Source: Streptomyces globisporus (GTDB taxonomy: Bacteria > Actinomycetota > Actinomycetes > Streptomycetales > Streptomycetaceae). Taken from it: a DNA stretch of 64,000 bases. Each line of letters starts with the position of its first letter. Position 1 is the stretch's first letter. This document shows, piece by piece, positions 41,277 through 51,925 of the stretch. Location of the stretch: contig BMTG01000006.1 of assembly GCA_014649555.1 (NCBI GenBank), positions 124,001 to 188,000 on the forward strand. The letters run 5' to 3'. The notes beneath the pieces were generated by a model, which was not told the DNA's origin, made no database searches, and saw only the letters and a list, made by a program, of their open reading frames with translations. The translations under genes were made by a program, and so were the position numbers.

Positions 41277-42620
41277 GTGACCTACCCGCCGCGCAGGAAC
41301 CCGCCGCCCCCGCCCGTATCCACGGAACCGATGTCCACGGAACCGATGTCCACGGAACCGATGTCCACGGGGCCGCTATCCGCCGGACCGACCGAAACCG
41401 AGGCCACCGCCGTGCGAAGCCCCCTGGTGCGTACGCTCGTCGCGGACGTCCGCGCCGGCAAGCCCGACGCCGAGGAGGCGTTCTGGCGGTACGCCGCCGC
41501 CACCGGCACCCCCCTCGTCGAACCCGACCCGGAGGGCGACCCGGACCACCGGCTCGTCACCTTCGTCCGCCGCGAGGACCCGGCGCGCCCCGCCACCCAT
41601 GTCCTGGCCCTCGTCCACACGGTCACCGACAAGGACCGGCACGCGGGCGACCTCGCCCCGCATCTGATGGAACGGATCGACGGCACCGGGGTGTGGGCGA
41701 TCAGCCACCGGCTGCGCGCCGACCACCGCGCCTCGTACCAGTTCCACGCCACCGGGGGCACGCGCGAGGACGCCCTGCTCGCCGACCGGTCCTCCTGGCT
41801 CGGGGTCCTCGACCACGCCGAACCCGACCCGCTCAACGACCGTGCCCCGCTGCCCTCCCGGGACGGCCGCAACCCCGCCTCCGTCCTCGAACTCCCCGAC
41901 GCCCCGCCGCAGTCACGCATCCGGCGGCGCGACGACGTGGACCGGGGGCGCACGCTCGACGCCGAGGTCGACGGCCGCCGGATCACCGTCCACCTGCCGC
42001 CGGGACACCCCCCGGACAGCGGCCCGTACGCGCTCGCCGTGCTCCTCGACGGCGAGATGTGGGGGCCGGTCCTCGGCGTCGGCGACATCCTCGACAACCT
42101 TCACGCGGACGGGGATCTGCCGCCCACCGTGGCGGTCCTGGTCGACACCATGGGCCGGCGCATGGAAGACCTCGCGTGCAGCGCCCCGTTCGTCGACTGG
42201 CTCGCCGACACCCTGCTGCCCTGGGCCGAACGGGAGTACGGGGCCGGGGCGGACGCCGCGCGGACCGTCGTCGCCGGACAGAGCGCGGGCGGCCTCACCG
42301 CCGCGTTCGCCGCCTTCCAGCGCCCCGACCGCTTCGGGCTCGCGGTCTCCCAGTCGGGGTCCTTCTGGTGGCCCGACGACGAACGCGGCAGCGAATGGCT
42401 CACCGGGCAGTACGCGTGGGCGGAGCGCAGGCCGGTGACCCTCCATCTGGAGGTCGGCCTCCAGGAGTGGATGCTCCTCCAGGAGAACCGCAGGCTGCGC
42501 AATGTGCTGCGGGCTCGCGGATACGACGTCCGCTACCGGGAGTTCAACGGCGGTCACGACTACGCCTGCTGGCGCGGCGGCCTCGCGGACGGGCTGGCCG
42601 CCCTGCTCGGGGAAGGCTGA
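41277..42620 (+). CDS. Enterochelin esterase-like ferri-siderophore hydrolase (Fes)
   Basis: Cytoplasmic esterase of 447 residues expected to cut the ester bonds of an imported ferric trilactone. The N-terminal Fes-type domain (VTDKDRHAGDLAPHLMERIDGTGVWAISHRLRADHRASYQFHATG) is followed by the hydrolase domain with nucleophile elbow GQSAGG, VSQSGSFWW, LEVGLQEWMLL and the terminal catalytic His in GGHDYACWR. The first 30 residues contain a (STEPM)3 repeat and are dispensable-looking. The GTG at 41277 is the start used here; ATG codons within the repeat (41331, 41346, 41361) are alternatives. It lies 51 bases after the fused permease and is probably co-transcribed with it. Confidence 0.9.
   Translation: MTYPPRRNPPPPPVSTEPMSTEPMSTEPMSTGPLSAGPTETEATAVRSPLVRTLVADVRAGKPDAEEAFWRYAAATGTPLVEPDPEGDPDHRLVTFVRREDPARPATHVLALVHTVTDKDRHAGDLAPHLMERIDGTGVWAISHRLRADHRASYQFHATGGTREDALLADRSSWLGVLDHAEPDPLNDRAPLPSRDGRNPASVLELPDAPPQSRIRRRDDVDRGRTLDAEVDGRRITVHLPPGHPPDSGPYALAVLLDGEMWGPVLGVGDILDNLHADGDLPPTVAVLVDTMGRRMEDLACSAPFVDWLADTLLPWAEREYGAGADAARTVVAGQSAGGLTAAFAAFQRPDRFGLAVSQSGSFWWPDDERGSEWLTGQYAWAERRPVTLHLEVGLQEWMLLQENRRLRNVLRARGYDVRYREFNGGHDYACWRGGLADGLAALLGEG
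41319..41378 (+). repeat. 15-bp tandem repeat encoding STEPM
   Basis: Three perfect copies of TCCACGGAACCGATG (41319-41363) and a diverged fourth (41364-41378) lie in frame in the esterase gene. Each perfect copy contributes STEPM and contains an ATG in frame. Confidence 0.92.
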
Positions 42621-42648
42621 GACGACGACGCAACCCCGCGTCCCGAGC

Positions 42649-42702
42649 ACGCGTGTGGGGCGGGCGGCATCCCTCTCCGGATGCCGCCCGCCCCACACGC
42701 GT
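42649..42702. terminator. Bidirectional terminator, 24-bp perfect stem
   Basis: Positions 42649-42672 pair perfectly with 42679-42702 across the six-base loop CTCTCC, between the convergent esterase and MFS exporter genes. Confidence 0.9.
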
Positions 42703-42710
42703 ATGCCCGC

Positions 42711-44177
42711 TCAGCCCTTCGCGACCGTGGCCTCCTGTGCCGCCAGGCCCTCGCCGGGCGGCTCGGGGGCGTCCTCGTCGTCGAACGGTGGCGGCTGCGG
42801 GGCCTCGCGCGGCAGCCGGAGCGCGATCAGCGCGCCCACCGCGACGAGCCCCGCCGTCACCCAGACCGCCGTACGGTACGGGCCCGGGTCGGTGGAGGCC
42901 TCCGCCACGTGGCCGCCGCCGATCACCGCCGCACAGGCGGCGATGCCCAATGCGCCGCCCAGCGTGCGGACGATCTGGAACAGGCCCATCGCCTGCCCCA
43001 TGTCCGGGGGCGCGATCGACTCGAAGCCGGAGATCTGCACGGTCAGCACCGCCGTCCCCAGCACCAGACCGATCAGGAACATCAGGCCGCGCACGCTCCA
43101 CGCGTTCTCGGCCACTCCGGGCACGGCCAGTGCACCGAAGACCGCCGCCGCGACCAGCAGTGCCGGCACGGTCAGCAGCCGGGGGCCGAGCCGCGGCAGC
43201 AGCCGGTCCACCACCTGCGAGGCCAGCATCAGCCCCACCGCCTCCGGGAAGACGCTCAGCCCGGCGTCCAGCGCCGAAGCGCCCAGGCTCGCCTGGTAGA
43301 GCAGCGGGAAGACGAACAGCACGCCCATCAGCCCGGCCGCGGTCACCCCGGCGAGCGCGGAGGCCGACCCGTACACCCGGTCGGCGAGCAGCCGCAGCTT
43401 CAGCAGCGGCGTCTTCGCGCGCGTCTGGTGCACGACCGCCGCCACCAGCAGGACGGACCCCAGCACCGCACTCACGGCGACGGCGGGTTTCGTCCAGCCC
43501 TGCGAGGGGCCGAAGCCCAGCGCGTACGTCAGCAGCCCCAGCGCCGGGGTCGCCAGCCAGAAGCCGACCGTGTCGAACTTCCCCTCCGGGCCCTCGACAT
43601 GCTCGCGCAGACCGAAGACGCCGAGCAGGACGGCCGCCGCGCCGATCGGCACGTTCACGAAGAACAGCCAGTGCCAGGAGAGGTGTTCGGTGAGCAGACC
43701 GCCCAGCGGCGGGCCGAGCGCGGGCATCAGTGCCGTCGGCACGATCAGCACCTTCGCCAGCTTCATCCGCTCGTGCGGCGGGAACGCCCGGAACAGCAGC
43801 GTCATCCCGACCGGCGTCAACAACCCGCCCGCCAGGCCCTGTGCGGCCCGGGCGACCACCAGCGTGGTGAGGTCCGGAGCCAGACCGCAGACCGCCGAGG
43901 CGACCGTGAACGCCGTCAGCGCGCCGAGGAACACCCGCTTCGTCCCGAACCGGTCGCCCAGCCACCCTGCCACCGGCAGCCCCACCGCGAGCGCGACCAG
44001 GAAGGCCGTCTCCACCGTGTTGGCGGCCGACAGCGGGCGGCCGAAGTCGCCCGCGATCGTGTAGAGCGCCGGGTTCACGATCGTCGAGTCCAGGCCGTTC
44101 ATGCACATCGCGGCCGTGTAGACGAGGACGACGGCGACCCGGGGACGTATCCGGGGCCGGATCAGCAGCCCGCTCAC
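42711..44177 (-). CDS. MFS exporter, DHA2 (EmrB/QacA) type
   Basis: Membrane transporter of 488 residues with about 14 predicted helices. Family motifs include [17 protein letters not shown] in helix 1, [14 protein letters not shown] (motif A) and [23 protein letters not shown] (motif C region). The tail is hydrophilic and acidic. The GTG at 44177 overlaps the stop of the MbtH-like gene as GTGA, so it is the third gene of the NRPS-MbtH-MFS operon. That position makes it the likely exporter of the finished catechol siderophore. A longer frame to 44297 only reads through the MbtH gene. Confidence 0.9.
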   Translation of the reverse strand: MSGLLIRPRIRPRVAVVLVYTAAMCMNGLDSTIVNPALYTIAGDFGRPLSAANTVETAFLVALAVGLPVAGWLGDRFGTKRVFLGALTAFTVASAVCGLAPDLTTLVVARAAQGLAGGLLTPVGMTLLFRAFPPHERMKLAKVLIVPTALMPALGPPLGGLLTEHLSWHWLFFVNVPIGAAAVLLGVFGLREHVEGPEGKFDTVGFWLATPALGLLTYALGFGPSQGWTKPAVAVSAVLGSVLLVAAVVHQTRAKTPLLKLRLLADRVYGSASALAGVTAAGLMGVLFVFPLLYQASLGASALDAGLSVFPEAVGLMLASQVVDRLLPRLGPRLLTVPALLVAAAVFGALAVPGVAENAWSVRGLMFLIGLVLGTAVLTVQISGFESIAPPDMGQAMGLFQIVRTLGGALGIAACAAVIGGGHVAEASTDPGPYRTAVWVTAGLVAVGALIALRLPREAPQPPPFDDEDAPEPPGEGLAAQEATVAKG

Positions 44178-44377
44178 CGCGCGGCGGCGGCGACGGGGCC
44201 GTCCCAGTGCGCGGTGATCCAGTCCAGCGCGTCCTGCCGGGCGCACGGGCCATGAGCCGTCGACCAGCCCTCGGGCACCGCGGCGAACAGCGGCCACAGC
44301 GAGTGCTGGCCCTCCGCGTTGGTCAGCACGAGGAACTCCCCGTCCGCGTCGAAGGGGTTGGCGGATGCGTCGCTCAT
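44174..44377 (-). CDS. MbtH-like protein
   Basis: Small chaperone-like partner of NRPS adenylation domains, 67 residues. The family pattern is clear ([23 protein letters not shown], then [19 protein letters not shown]), including the tryptophans that contact the A domain. The usual terminal WTDxRP is replaced by [10 protein letters not shown]. The ATG at 44377 lies five bases after the NRPS stop, and the gene overlaps the MFS gene by four bases. It is the only MbtH-like gene visible in the window, so it may also serve the coelichelin NRPS, whose own cchK is not seen. Confidence 0.93.
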   Translation of the reverse strand: MSDASANPFDADGEFLVLTNAEGQHSLWPLFAAVPEGWSTAHGPCARQDALDWITAHWDGPVAAAAR

Positions 44378-44382
44378 CGGTG

Positions 44383-47300
44383 TCACTTCTCCAGCTCGGT
44401 CAGTCGGTCGGCGACCACGCGCGCGATGTGCGCGATCGGCTCGGGCAGGGTCATGTCCTTGTGGGAGCAGGCGACATTCGTGTTGTCGATCCGCCCGCTC
44501 GCGTACGGGGTCCAGGTGTCGGGCGTCAAGGTGTCGTCGATGGTGTCCACCGTGGCCCGGAAGAACAGCACATCGCCCTGGAACACCCGGTGGTCGTAGG
44601 CCCGTACGAGGTCGTTGGTGTTGAGGTACACCTCGCCGAGCGCTTCGATCTTCGCGGCGGACAGCGCGGCCAGCGGGGAGCCCTCGCGGCGCAGCACCTC
44701 CACCACGTTGGCCGTGTTGAGCTCCTTGTCCCCGAGGCTGTCGGGGCCGTAACCGCCCATGGTGAGCAGCGATTCGAGCGCTTCGGCCTGATCGGGCACC
44801 GGCAGGTCGCGGAAGCCCTCGGCGGGGTACGCGTCCAGGATCGCCAGCAACTCGACCTCCTGGCCCGCCTCCTGCAGCACCGCTGCGATCGCATGCGCGA
44901 TGATGCCGCCGGTCGACCAGCCCAGCAGCCGGTAGGGGCCCTCCGGCTGGACCTCCCGGATGCGCGACGCGTAGTGCGCGGCCAGCTCCTCCAGCGTGGT
45001 CGGCAGCGGCTCGTCCGCCGTCGCCTCGCCGACGCCCTGGGCCTGGAGCCCGTAGATCGGCACATCGGCCGGCAGGTGGCGGATCAGACCGGCGTAGCAC
45101 CAGCTCAGACCGCCGGCCGGATGCACGCAGTGCACGGGGGCGCGGTCGCCGGGACGGGCCGGCCGCAGCGGCAGCAGCACATCCAGCGGGTCCTCCTCGC
45201 GCGAGACGTCCAGCGCCGTGTCCAGTGCGGCGGGCGTCGGCGCCTGGAACACCGTGCCGATCGACACCTCGATGCCGAACGCGGATCTGATCCGCCCGGC
45301 CAGGCGCACCGCGAGCAGCGAATGCCCGCCCAGATCGAAGAAGTTGTCCTCCACCCCGGCGGACGGCAGCCCCAGCACCTCCGCGAAGATCGAGCAGAGC
45401 TGCTCCTCGCGGACCGTGCGCGGCGCGCGGCCGGCGGCGTTCACCGACACGCCCGGCGCGGGCAGCGCCTTGCGGTCCAGCTTGCCGTTGCCGGTCAGCG
45501 GCAGCCGGTCCAGCACCACCACCGCCGAGGGCACCATGTGCACCGGCAGCGTGGCGGCGGCGTGCTCACGCAGAGCAGCCGGGACCGGGTCCGTACCGGG
45601 CGCGGGGACGACATAGCCGACCAGCCGCTTGTCGCCGGGCTGGTCCTCGCGCACCACGACCGCCACATCGGCGACCTCCCCGTGCGCGGCCAACACTGCC
45701 TCGATCTCGCCGAGTTCGATACGGAACCCGCGGATCTTGACCTGCTGGTCGCCCCGGCCGAAGTACTCCAGCGTGCCGTCGACGCGCCGCCGGGCGAGGT
45801 CGCCCGAGCGGTACATCCGCCGCCCGCTCTCACCGAAGAGATGCGCGAACGGGTCCGCGACGAAACGCCCCGACGTCAGGTCCGGGCGGCCCAGATAGCC
45901 GAGGGCCACGCCCTCACCGGCGACGTACATCTCGCCGGTCACCCCGGGCGGCACCGGCTGGAGCCGTTCGTCCAGGACGTAGACGCGCAGGTCGGGGATG
46001 TTCACGCCGATGGTGCTGGAGATCGCGGAGGCGGCGGTCGCCCGGTCCAGCGCCAGATACGAGACATGCACGGTCGTCTCGGTGATGCCGTACATGTTGA
46101 CCAGCGTCGGCGCGTTCTCCCGGTGGCGGGTGTACCAGTCGGCGAGCCGCCCCAGCTCCAGCGCCTCCCCGCCGAACACCACGTACCGCAGGGCCAGTTC
46201 GTGCCCTGGGGCTTCCCGGTCGGCGGCGGCCAGCTGGTAGAAGGCGGACGGCGTCTGGTTGAGGACGGTCACCCGCTCGTCGGCCAGCAGCCGGAGGAAG
46301 GCGTGCGGGTCACGGCTGGTCACATGCGGTACGACGACGACACGGCCGCCGTACAGCAGCGCTCCCCACAGCTCCCACACGGAGAAGTCGAAGGCGTAGG
46401 AGTGGAACAGCGTCCACACGTCCTGGGGCCCGAACGAGAACCAGTGCTCGGTCGCCGTCAGCAGCCGCGTCACATTGTGCTGGGTGACCACGACGCCCTT
46501 CGGGCGGCCGGTGGACCCCGAGGTGTAGATGACGTACGCCGGGTCCTGCGGGCTCAGCGGACGGGTGCGGTCCGCCTGGGTGACCGGCCCGTCGGGGAAT
46601 CCGGCCGCCTCGTCCACGGTGATCAGCGGCAGGTCGTGTGCGGGCAGCCGTCCGGCCGTCGCCGCGTCGGTGATGAGGGCCGCCGGGCGGGCGTCGTCCA
46701 GCATGTAAGCGAGCCGGTCCGCCGGGTAGTCCGGGTCCATCGGCAGATACGCGGCCCCCGCCAGCGACACCGCGAGCAGCCCGGCCACCAGGTCCAGGGA
46801 GCGCGGCAGCGCGAGCGCCACGATCGAACCGGGGCCGATGTTCCGGTCCGCCAGCAGCCGGGCCAGCGACTGGGCCCGGGAGGACAGTTCGGCGTACGTC
46901 AGCGCATCGCCCTCGCAGCTGACCGCCACCCGCTCCGGGTGCCGGCGTGCCGCTCCGCCGTACACCTCGGCCAGGGTGAGCGGAGCGGGCCGGTCGCCGG
47001 AAGGCACGCCGTTGGCCTCGACCAGGGCGCGGTGCACCTCGTCCTCACCGAGCACGGGCAGCAGACCGACCGGCGTCTCCGGCCGCCCGGCGGCGGCCGC
47101 AAGCAGCCGGGACAGCCGGTCCGCCAGGGCCTGGGCGGTCGACCGGTCGAAGAGGTCGGTGCGGAACTCCAGGAAGCCGCCGATCCCACCGCCGGGCAGC
47201 TCGCCCGCGTTCAGGGTCAGGTCGAACTTCGCGGTGCCCGACGGCACGGCGGTCAGCCGCGCGGTGGCCTCCGGGCCGAGGGCGACAGGTCCGTCCGCGA

Positions 47301-50300
47301 TCGACTGCCAGGCCAGCATCACCTGGAACAGCGGGTGCCGGGACAGCGAGCGCGGCGGGTTCAGCGCCTCGACGAGGTGGTCGAACGGCAGCGCGTCGTG
47401 CTCGTACGCGGCGAGCGTGGTCGCCCGCACCCGGTCCAGGAGGTCACCGAAGGCGGGGTCGCCGGAGGTGTCGGTGCGCAGGACCACGGTGTTGGTGAAG
47501 AAGCCGACGAGCCCGGCCGACGCGTCGTCGTCGCGGCCCGCCACGGGGGTGCCGAGGGGGATGTCGGTGCCGCAGCCGTGCCGGGTCAGCAGAGCGGCGA
47601 GCCCGGCCTGCACGGTCATGAACACGGTCGCTCCGTGCGCCCGCGCGAGCCGGCGCAGCGCCTCGTGCGCCGTGGCGTCCAGGGCGAACGGCACGGTGTC
47701 GCCCGCCGAGGTGGCCACCGGCGGCCGGGGCCGGTCGGTGGGCAGCTCCAGCTGGTCCGGCAGCCCGGCGAGCGCGTCGCGCCAGTGGGCGAGCTGGGCC
47801 TCGGCGAGCGCGGTCGGCTCGGCCGGGGAGCCCAGGAGCAGCTGGAGCCGGGCCGCGTGGTCCACGTACTGGCCGGCCAGCGGTGCGAACTCCGGGGCGC
47901 GGCCCGCCAGGCGCGCGGTGTAGGCGGTGGCCAGGTCGCGGGCGAGGGGAGTGGTGGAGGCTCCGTCGCCGGCTATGTGGTGGAGCAGCAGGAGCAGGGT
48001 GTGGTGGTCCGGCCCGTCGCTGAAGAGGACCGTGCGCAGCGGCGGCTCGGTGGCGAGGTCGAAGCAGTGACGGACGGCCTCGGTGAGATCGCTGCCCGGC
48101 TCCGCGAGATGCAGCACCGGCCGCGAGGCCACGTGGCCCGGAGGAAGAATCAGCTGGTGAGGGGCGCTGTCCCCGTCGGCTCCGGGCCCGTTGTCAGTGG
48201 GCGGATATACCGTTCTCAGTGTCTCGTGACGGTCCACCAGATCGCGAAGGGCGAGCTGGAGCGCGTCCCGGTCCAGAGGGCCGTTGACGCTGAGCACGAG
48301 CGGGATGTTGTAGGTCGGGCTGGGGCCTTCGAGGCGGTGCAGGAACCACAGGCGCTGCTGGGCCGGGGAGAGAGGGAGGGGACCGGTGCGGGGGACGGGG
48401 GAGAGCGGTACGGCAGCGATGGCCGCTCCGCTGCGGCCGCGGACCTGCGCGGCGAGCGCCGTCGGGGTGGAGTGGCGGAAGACGTCGGCGATGGAGAACG
48501 GGACCGCGAAGTGCTCGCGGACGCGGGCGGCGAGCCGGGCGGCGAGCAGGGAGTGCCCGCCGAGGTCCAGGAAGCCGGCATCGGCGGCCGGGGGCTCCGC
48601 GATACCGAGCACGTCGGCGTAGAGGCCTCGCACGATCTCGGTGTGCGGATTGCTCTCGCCGGCGGCCTCCGCCCCGGCGGCGGGGGAGAGGGGTTCGGGG
48701 TCCGGCAGTGCCCGGTGGTCCAGCTTGTCGTTGGCGGTACGGGGGAGCGCCTCCAGCAGCGTCACGGTCGCGGGGACCATGTGTTCGGGCAGTGCGGCGG
48801 CCAGGTGGTCGCGCAGCTCGCCCGGTGCGGGCGGCGTGGCGGTGCCCTTCACCGGCACGGCGTAGGCCAGGAGCCGCTTGCCGTGGCCGGTGTCGCGGGC
48901 GATGACGGCGGCTGCCGCGACCTGGGGGTGGGCGGCCAGGCGGGCCTGGATCTCACCGAGTTCGATGCGGAAGCCGCGGATCTTCACCTGGTCGTCGCTG
49001 CGGCCCAGGAACTCCAGCGTGTGGTCGGCGCGGCGGCGCACCAGGTCGCCCGTGCGGTACATGCGCCCCCCGGGTTCGCCGTGCAGCGCACCGAACGGGT
49101 CCGCGACGAACCGCTCGGCGCTCAGGTCGGGGCGGCCCAGATAGCCGAGGGCCAGGCAGGCCCCCGCGACATACAGCTCACCCGTCACACCGGCGGGCAC
49201 GGGACGGAGAGAGGAGTCCAGGACGTAGACGCGTGAGCCGCGCACGGGGCGGCCGTCGGGGCGGGCGGCGGTCTCGCCCGGCACCCAGTAGTAGGCGTCG
49301 ACCGTCGTCTCGGTCGGCCCGTAGAGGTTGACCGGGTGGACGGCCGCCGCCTCGGTCAGCCGCTCCCAGAGGGCCGGGGGGACGGTCTCCCCGCCGACCA
49401 CGATGTGGGCCGGGTGGTGGCGGTCCTCGTCCAGCAGTCCTTCGGCGAGGAGCGCTTCGGCGTAGGAGGGGGTGACATCGAGATAGTCGACCGAGTGCGC
49501 GTCGACGTACGCGGTGAGGGCAGCCGGGTCCCGGTAGGCGGCGTCGTCCAGCAGATGCAGCTCGTGCCCGTGGACCATCCACAGCAGCGGGTCCCAGGAC
49601 GCGTCGAAGGCGAACGAGGCGCTGTGCGCGACCCGCAGGCGCTCCCGGCCGGTCCGTGCCACGGCCGGGGCGATGTGGTCCGTGCCGTGCCCGGCGCAGA
49701 GGTTGGCGAGCGAGGCGTGGCTGACGAGAACGCCCTTGGGGCGGCCCGTGGAACCGGAGGTGTGGACGAGATAGGCGGGGTCACCGAGCGCGGGCCCGGC
49801 GGGCAGCGGCCCTGCGGGGCAGGCGGCGAGGGCGTCGGCCGTGGCAGGTGTGTCGAGCGTTACCGTCCGCAGCCCGTGGCCGGGCAGCGCGGCGAGCGTC
49901 TCCGCCGTGCCGATCACGCACAGCGGGCGCGCGTCCTCCAGAACGGCCAGCGTGCGGGCGGCGGGGTGGCCGAGGTCGAGCGGCTGGCAGACCAGGCCCG
50001 CCTTGAGCACGGCCAGCAGCGCCACGACCATGTCGGCGGTCCGGGGCAGCGCCAACGCCACGGTGCCGCCCGCGCCTTCGGCGTCACCGGCGGTGCCCGG
50101 CCGGTCGGAGCCGGCAGCGCCGAGTCCGGTCAGCAGGTGGGCCAGCCGGTCGGATGCGGCGTCCAGTTCGGCGAAGGTGAGCCGGGCCCCGGACGCGGCG
50201 GGGGTTTCGGTGGCACCCGCTCCCGCCTCCGTACGCGCGACAGCTCCGGCGTCCGCCGCCGAGGCCGCCTCCGCGTCCGCCCCCCGGAACGTGCCCGCCA

Positions 50301-51789
50301 CGGTCGAGCGCACCGCCACGGCGTCGGGCGTCCGGGCCGCCTGTGCGGTGAAGGACCGGGGGAGGGGGAGTGCGGCGGCGGGTTCGGCGCGGCCGGACGT
50401 GGACGCGCGTACCTGGTGGCCGGTGAGCAGGTCCAGGGTGCCGATCGGCCGTGCCGGGTCGGTCAGCAGCAGCTCGGCCAGCCCGTCCAGATAGTGCAGC
50501 CAGGTGGCCTCGTGGGCGGCGAGGTCCTCGGGCCCGTACACGGCGGGGTCGGCGTCCAGGGTGAGCCGCAGCCCTCCGTCCGGGCCGGGGGCCGCGCCGA
50601 CCGCGAGCCCTTCCACGGGCCCGGCGGCGAGATTGCGCACGGTGCCGGTGGTCCCGGCGAAGTCCAGGGCGCCGTCGAACGGCTTGACGTTGACCAGCGG
50701 GCCGGTCAGCGGCGTCTCGGCCGACTCCAGGGCGAGATCGCGGCGCAGGTCCGCCTGCGGATAGCGCTGGTGGCGGCGGACCTCACGGATCTCCAGCACC
50801 ACCCGGCGCAGCAGCTCCGCCCCGGTGTCGCCCGGGCGCACGGCGATCCGCAACGGCAGCACGTTCACGGTCATGGCCGGGGTGCGCAGGGCCGAGGGCC
50901 CCCGCCGGTTGCTCAGCGGCAGGCCCAGCACCACGTCCTCGGCGCCGGTGAGCCGGTGCAGATGACCCGCCGTCGCGGCCACCACCAGCTCCGCCCAGGT
51001 CGCCTTCGCCGCGCGCGCCGCCGAGGACAGCCGCTCCAGGGTCTCGGCGGGAAGGTCGGTGGTGCGGTGCGGGCCACCGCCGTCCGCCGCCTCCCCGGCG
51101 AGTGCGGCGGCAGGGGAGCGGCGGGGCGCCGCCACGGCGGAGCCCGCCATGCGCGCCGACCAGAACGCCCGGTCCGCCGCGTACTCCTCACCGGCCAGAT
51201 AGGAGCTCTCCTGCTCGGTCAGCTCGCTCAGCGGGGCGAACCGGCTCTCGGGCAGCGGCTCTTCGGCCACCAGCGCCCGGTAGAGCTCGGCGACGCGCTG
51301 CCCGATGAGGGAGAGGGCGTAGGCGTCGACGGCTATGTGGTGCACCCGCTGGTACCACCGGTGGCGCCCCTCGCCGACCCGGATCAGCGCCTGCGTCATC
51401 AGCGAACCCTCGGCGGCGAGATCCACCGGCCGGGCCAGGTCCTCCCGCATCCACGCCTCGGCGTCGGCCTCGGTCATCTCCAGCCGGGCCACCACGGGTT
51501 CGGCGGCGGGCGCGATCCGCTGCACCGGCACACCGCCGGTCTCCGTCACACGCAGGGCGAGCGTCTCGGCCTCGCCCACCGCCCGTCCCAGCGCCGCCAC
51601 GAACAGGTCGGCGTCCAGCGGCCCGTCGATCTCCACGCAGTCCGCCGTGTTGAACTCGGTACCGAGGGGCGCCAGCTGGTGCGCGTAGTAGATGCCCGAC
51701 TGGGCCGTCAGAAGGGGGAGTCCGGGGGAGGGTGCGCCGCCGGAGTGCGCTGCCGAAGTGCTGGTCGGGCGGTTCGGACGCTCATGCAT
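44383..51789 (-). CDS. dhbF: Dimodular NRPS with thioesterase, catechol siderophore synthetase (DHB - basic residue - Thr)
   Basis: Peptide synthetase of 2,468 residues: C1 (HHIAVDA near 149), A1 (core near 678), carrier (GGHS near 1081), C2 (HHIAGDG near 1268), A2 (core near 1756), carrier (near 2156) and thioesterase (GWSTGG near 2292). A2 code DFWNVGMVHK means Thr. A1 code DADDVGLVDK has acidic residues at two side-chain positions and fits a basic amino acid, most likely Arg. With DHB from the carrier this predicts DHB-Arg-Thr units, trimerised and lactonised by the thioesterase as in griseobactin; DhbF of bacillibactin has the same layout with Gly-Thr. The symbol is by analogy to that protein. 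The ATG at 51789 lies about ten bases after GGGGAG; there is no epimerase domain. Confidence 0.92.
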   Translation of the reverse strand: MHERPNRPTSTSAAHSGGAPSPGLPLLTAQSGIYYAHQLAPLGTEFNTADCVEIDGPLDADLFVAALGRAVGEAETLALRVTETGGVPVQRIAPAAEPVVARLEMTEADAEAWMREDLARPVDLAAEGSLMTQALIRVGEGRHRWYQRVHHIAVDAYALSLIGQRVAELYRALVAEEPLPESRFAPLSELTEQESSYLAGEEYAADRAFWSARMAGSAVAAPRRSPAAALAGEAADGGGPHRTTDLPAETLERLSSAARAAKATWAELVVAATAGHLHRLTGAEDVVLGLPLSNRRGPSALRTPAMTVNVLPLRIAVRPGDTGAELLRRVVLEIREVRRHQRYPQADLRRDLALESAETPLTGPLVNVKPFDGALDFAGTTGTVRNLAAGPVEGLAVGAAPGPDGGLRLTLDADPAVYGPEDLAAHEATWLHYLDGLAELLLTDPARPIGTLDLLTGHQVRASTSGRAEPAAALPLPRSFTAQAARTPDAVAVRSTVAGTFRGADAEAASAADAGAVARTEAGAGATETPAASGARLTFAELDAASDRLAHLLTGLGAAGSDRPGTAGDAEGAGGTVALALPRTADMVVALLAVLKAGLVCQPLDLGHPAARTLAVLEDARPLCVIGTAETLAALPGHGLRTVTLDTPATADALAACPAGPLPAGPALGDPAYLVHTSGSTGRPKGVLVSHASLANLCAGHGTDHIAPAVARTGRERLRVAHSASFAFDASWDPLLWMVHGHELHLLDDAAYRDPAALTAYVDAHSVDYLDVTPSYAEALLAEGLLDEDRHHPAHIVVGGETVPPALWERLTEAAAVHPVNLYGPTETTVDAYYWVPGETAARPDGRPVRGSRVYVLDSSLRPVPAGVTGELYVAGACLALGYLGRPDLSAERFVADPFGALHGEPGGRMYRTGDLVRRRADHTLEFLGRSDDQVKIRGFRIELGEIQARLAAHPQVAAAAVIARDTGHGKRLLAYAVPVKGTATPPAPGELRDHLAAALPEHMVPATVTLLEALPRTANDKLDHRALPDPEPLSPAAGAEAAGESNPHTEIVRGLYADVLGIAEPPAADAGFLDLGGHSLLAARLAARVREHFAVPFSIADVFRHSTPTALAAQVRGRSGAAIAAVPLSPVPRTGPLPLSPAQQRLWFLHRLEGPSPTYNIPLVLSVNGPLDRDALQLALRDLVDRHETLRTVYPPTDNGPGADGDSAPHQLILPPGHVASRPVLHLAEPGSDLTEAVRHCFDLATEPPLRTVLFSDGPDHHTLLLLLHHIAGDGASTTPLARDLATAYTARLAGRAPEFAPLAGQYVDHAARLQLLLGSPAEPTALAEAQLAHWRDALAGLPDQLELPTDRPRPPVATSAGDTVPFALDATAHEALRRLARAHGATVFMTVQAGLAALLTRHGCGTDIPLGTPVAGRDDDASAGLVGFFTNTVVLRTDTSGDPAFGDLLDRVRATTLAAYEHDALPFDHLVEALNPPRSLSRHPLFQVMLAWQSIADGPVALGPEATARLTAVPSGTAKFDLTLNAGELPGGGIGGFLEFRTDLFDRSTAQALADRLSRLLAAAAGRPETPVGLLPVLGEDEVHRALVEANGVPSGDRPAPLTLAEVYGGAARRHPERVAVSCEGDALTYAELSSRAQSLARLLADRNIGPGSIVALALPRSLDLVAGLLAVSLAGAAYLPMDPDYPADRLAYMLDDARPAALITDAATAGRLPAHDLPLITVDEAAGFPDGPVTQADRTRPLSPQDPAYVIYTSGSTGRPKGVVVTQHNVTRLLTATEHWFSFGPQDVWTLFHSYAFDFSVWELWGALLYGGRVVVVPHVTSRDPHAFLRLLADERVTVLNQTPSAFYQLAAADREAPGHELALRYVVFGGEALELGRLADWYTRHRENAPTLVNMYGITETTVHVSYLALDRATAASAISSTIGVNIPDLRVYVLDERLQPVPPGVTGEMYVAGEGVALGYLGRPDLTSGRFVADPFAHLFGESGRRMYRSGDLARRRVDGTLEYFGRGDQQVKIRGFRIELGEIEAVLAAHGEVADVAVVVREDQPGDKRLVGYVVPAPGTDPVPAALREHAAATLPVHMVPSAVVVLDRLPLTGNGKLDRKALPAPGVSVNAAGRAPRTVREEQLCSIFAEVLGLPSAGVEDNFFDLGGHSLLAVRLAGRIRSAFGIEVSIGTVFQAPTPAALDTALDVSREEDPLDVLLPLRPARPGDRAPVHCVHPAGGLSWCYAGLIRHLPADVPIYGLQAQGVGEATADEPLPTTLEELAAHYASRIREVQPEGPYRLLGWSTGGIIAHAIAAVLQEAGQEVELLAILDAYPAEGFRDLPVPDQAEALESLLTMGGYGPDSLGDKELNTANVVEVLRREGSPLAALSAAKIEALGEVYLNTNDLVRAYDHRVFQGDVLFFRATVDTIDDTLTPDTWTPYASGRIDNTNVACSHKDMTLPEPIAHIARVVADRLTELEK

Positions 51790-51848
51790 GTGGGTGACGA
51801 CTCCCCTGAAGACAACGGACACCGGGCCGACGGGCACACGGCGCACAC

Positions 51849-51867
51849 TTAGGTAAGGCTAAGTTAA
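51849..51867. promoter_or_regulatory. Iron box between catechol NRPS and M20 hydrolase genes
   Basis: TTAGGTAAGGCTAAGTTAA matches 16 of 19 positions of the iron-box consensus. It lies 60 bases from both divergent starts (NRPS at 51789, hydrolase at 51926) and can serve both. The match continues as a second half-site (AACCTA) to 51871. Confidence 0.88.
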
Positions 51868-51925
51868 CCTATTTCCGACAGTGCAGGCGACCGCCCCGGG
51901 GCGGTCCGGAACGCCAGGAGAGCCC

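Noticed and set aside
44365-49236. Plus-strand open frame of 1,623 codons opposite the catechol NRPS
   Set aside because: Antisense shadow; the minus-strand frame contains all expected C, A, carrier and thioesterase motifs.
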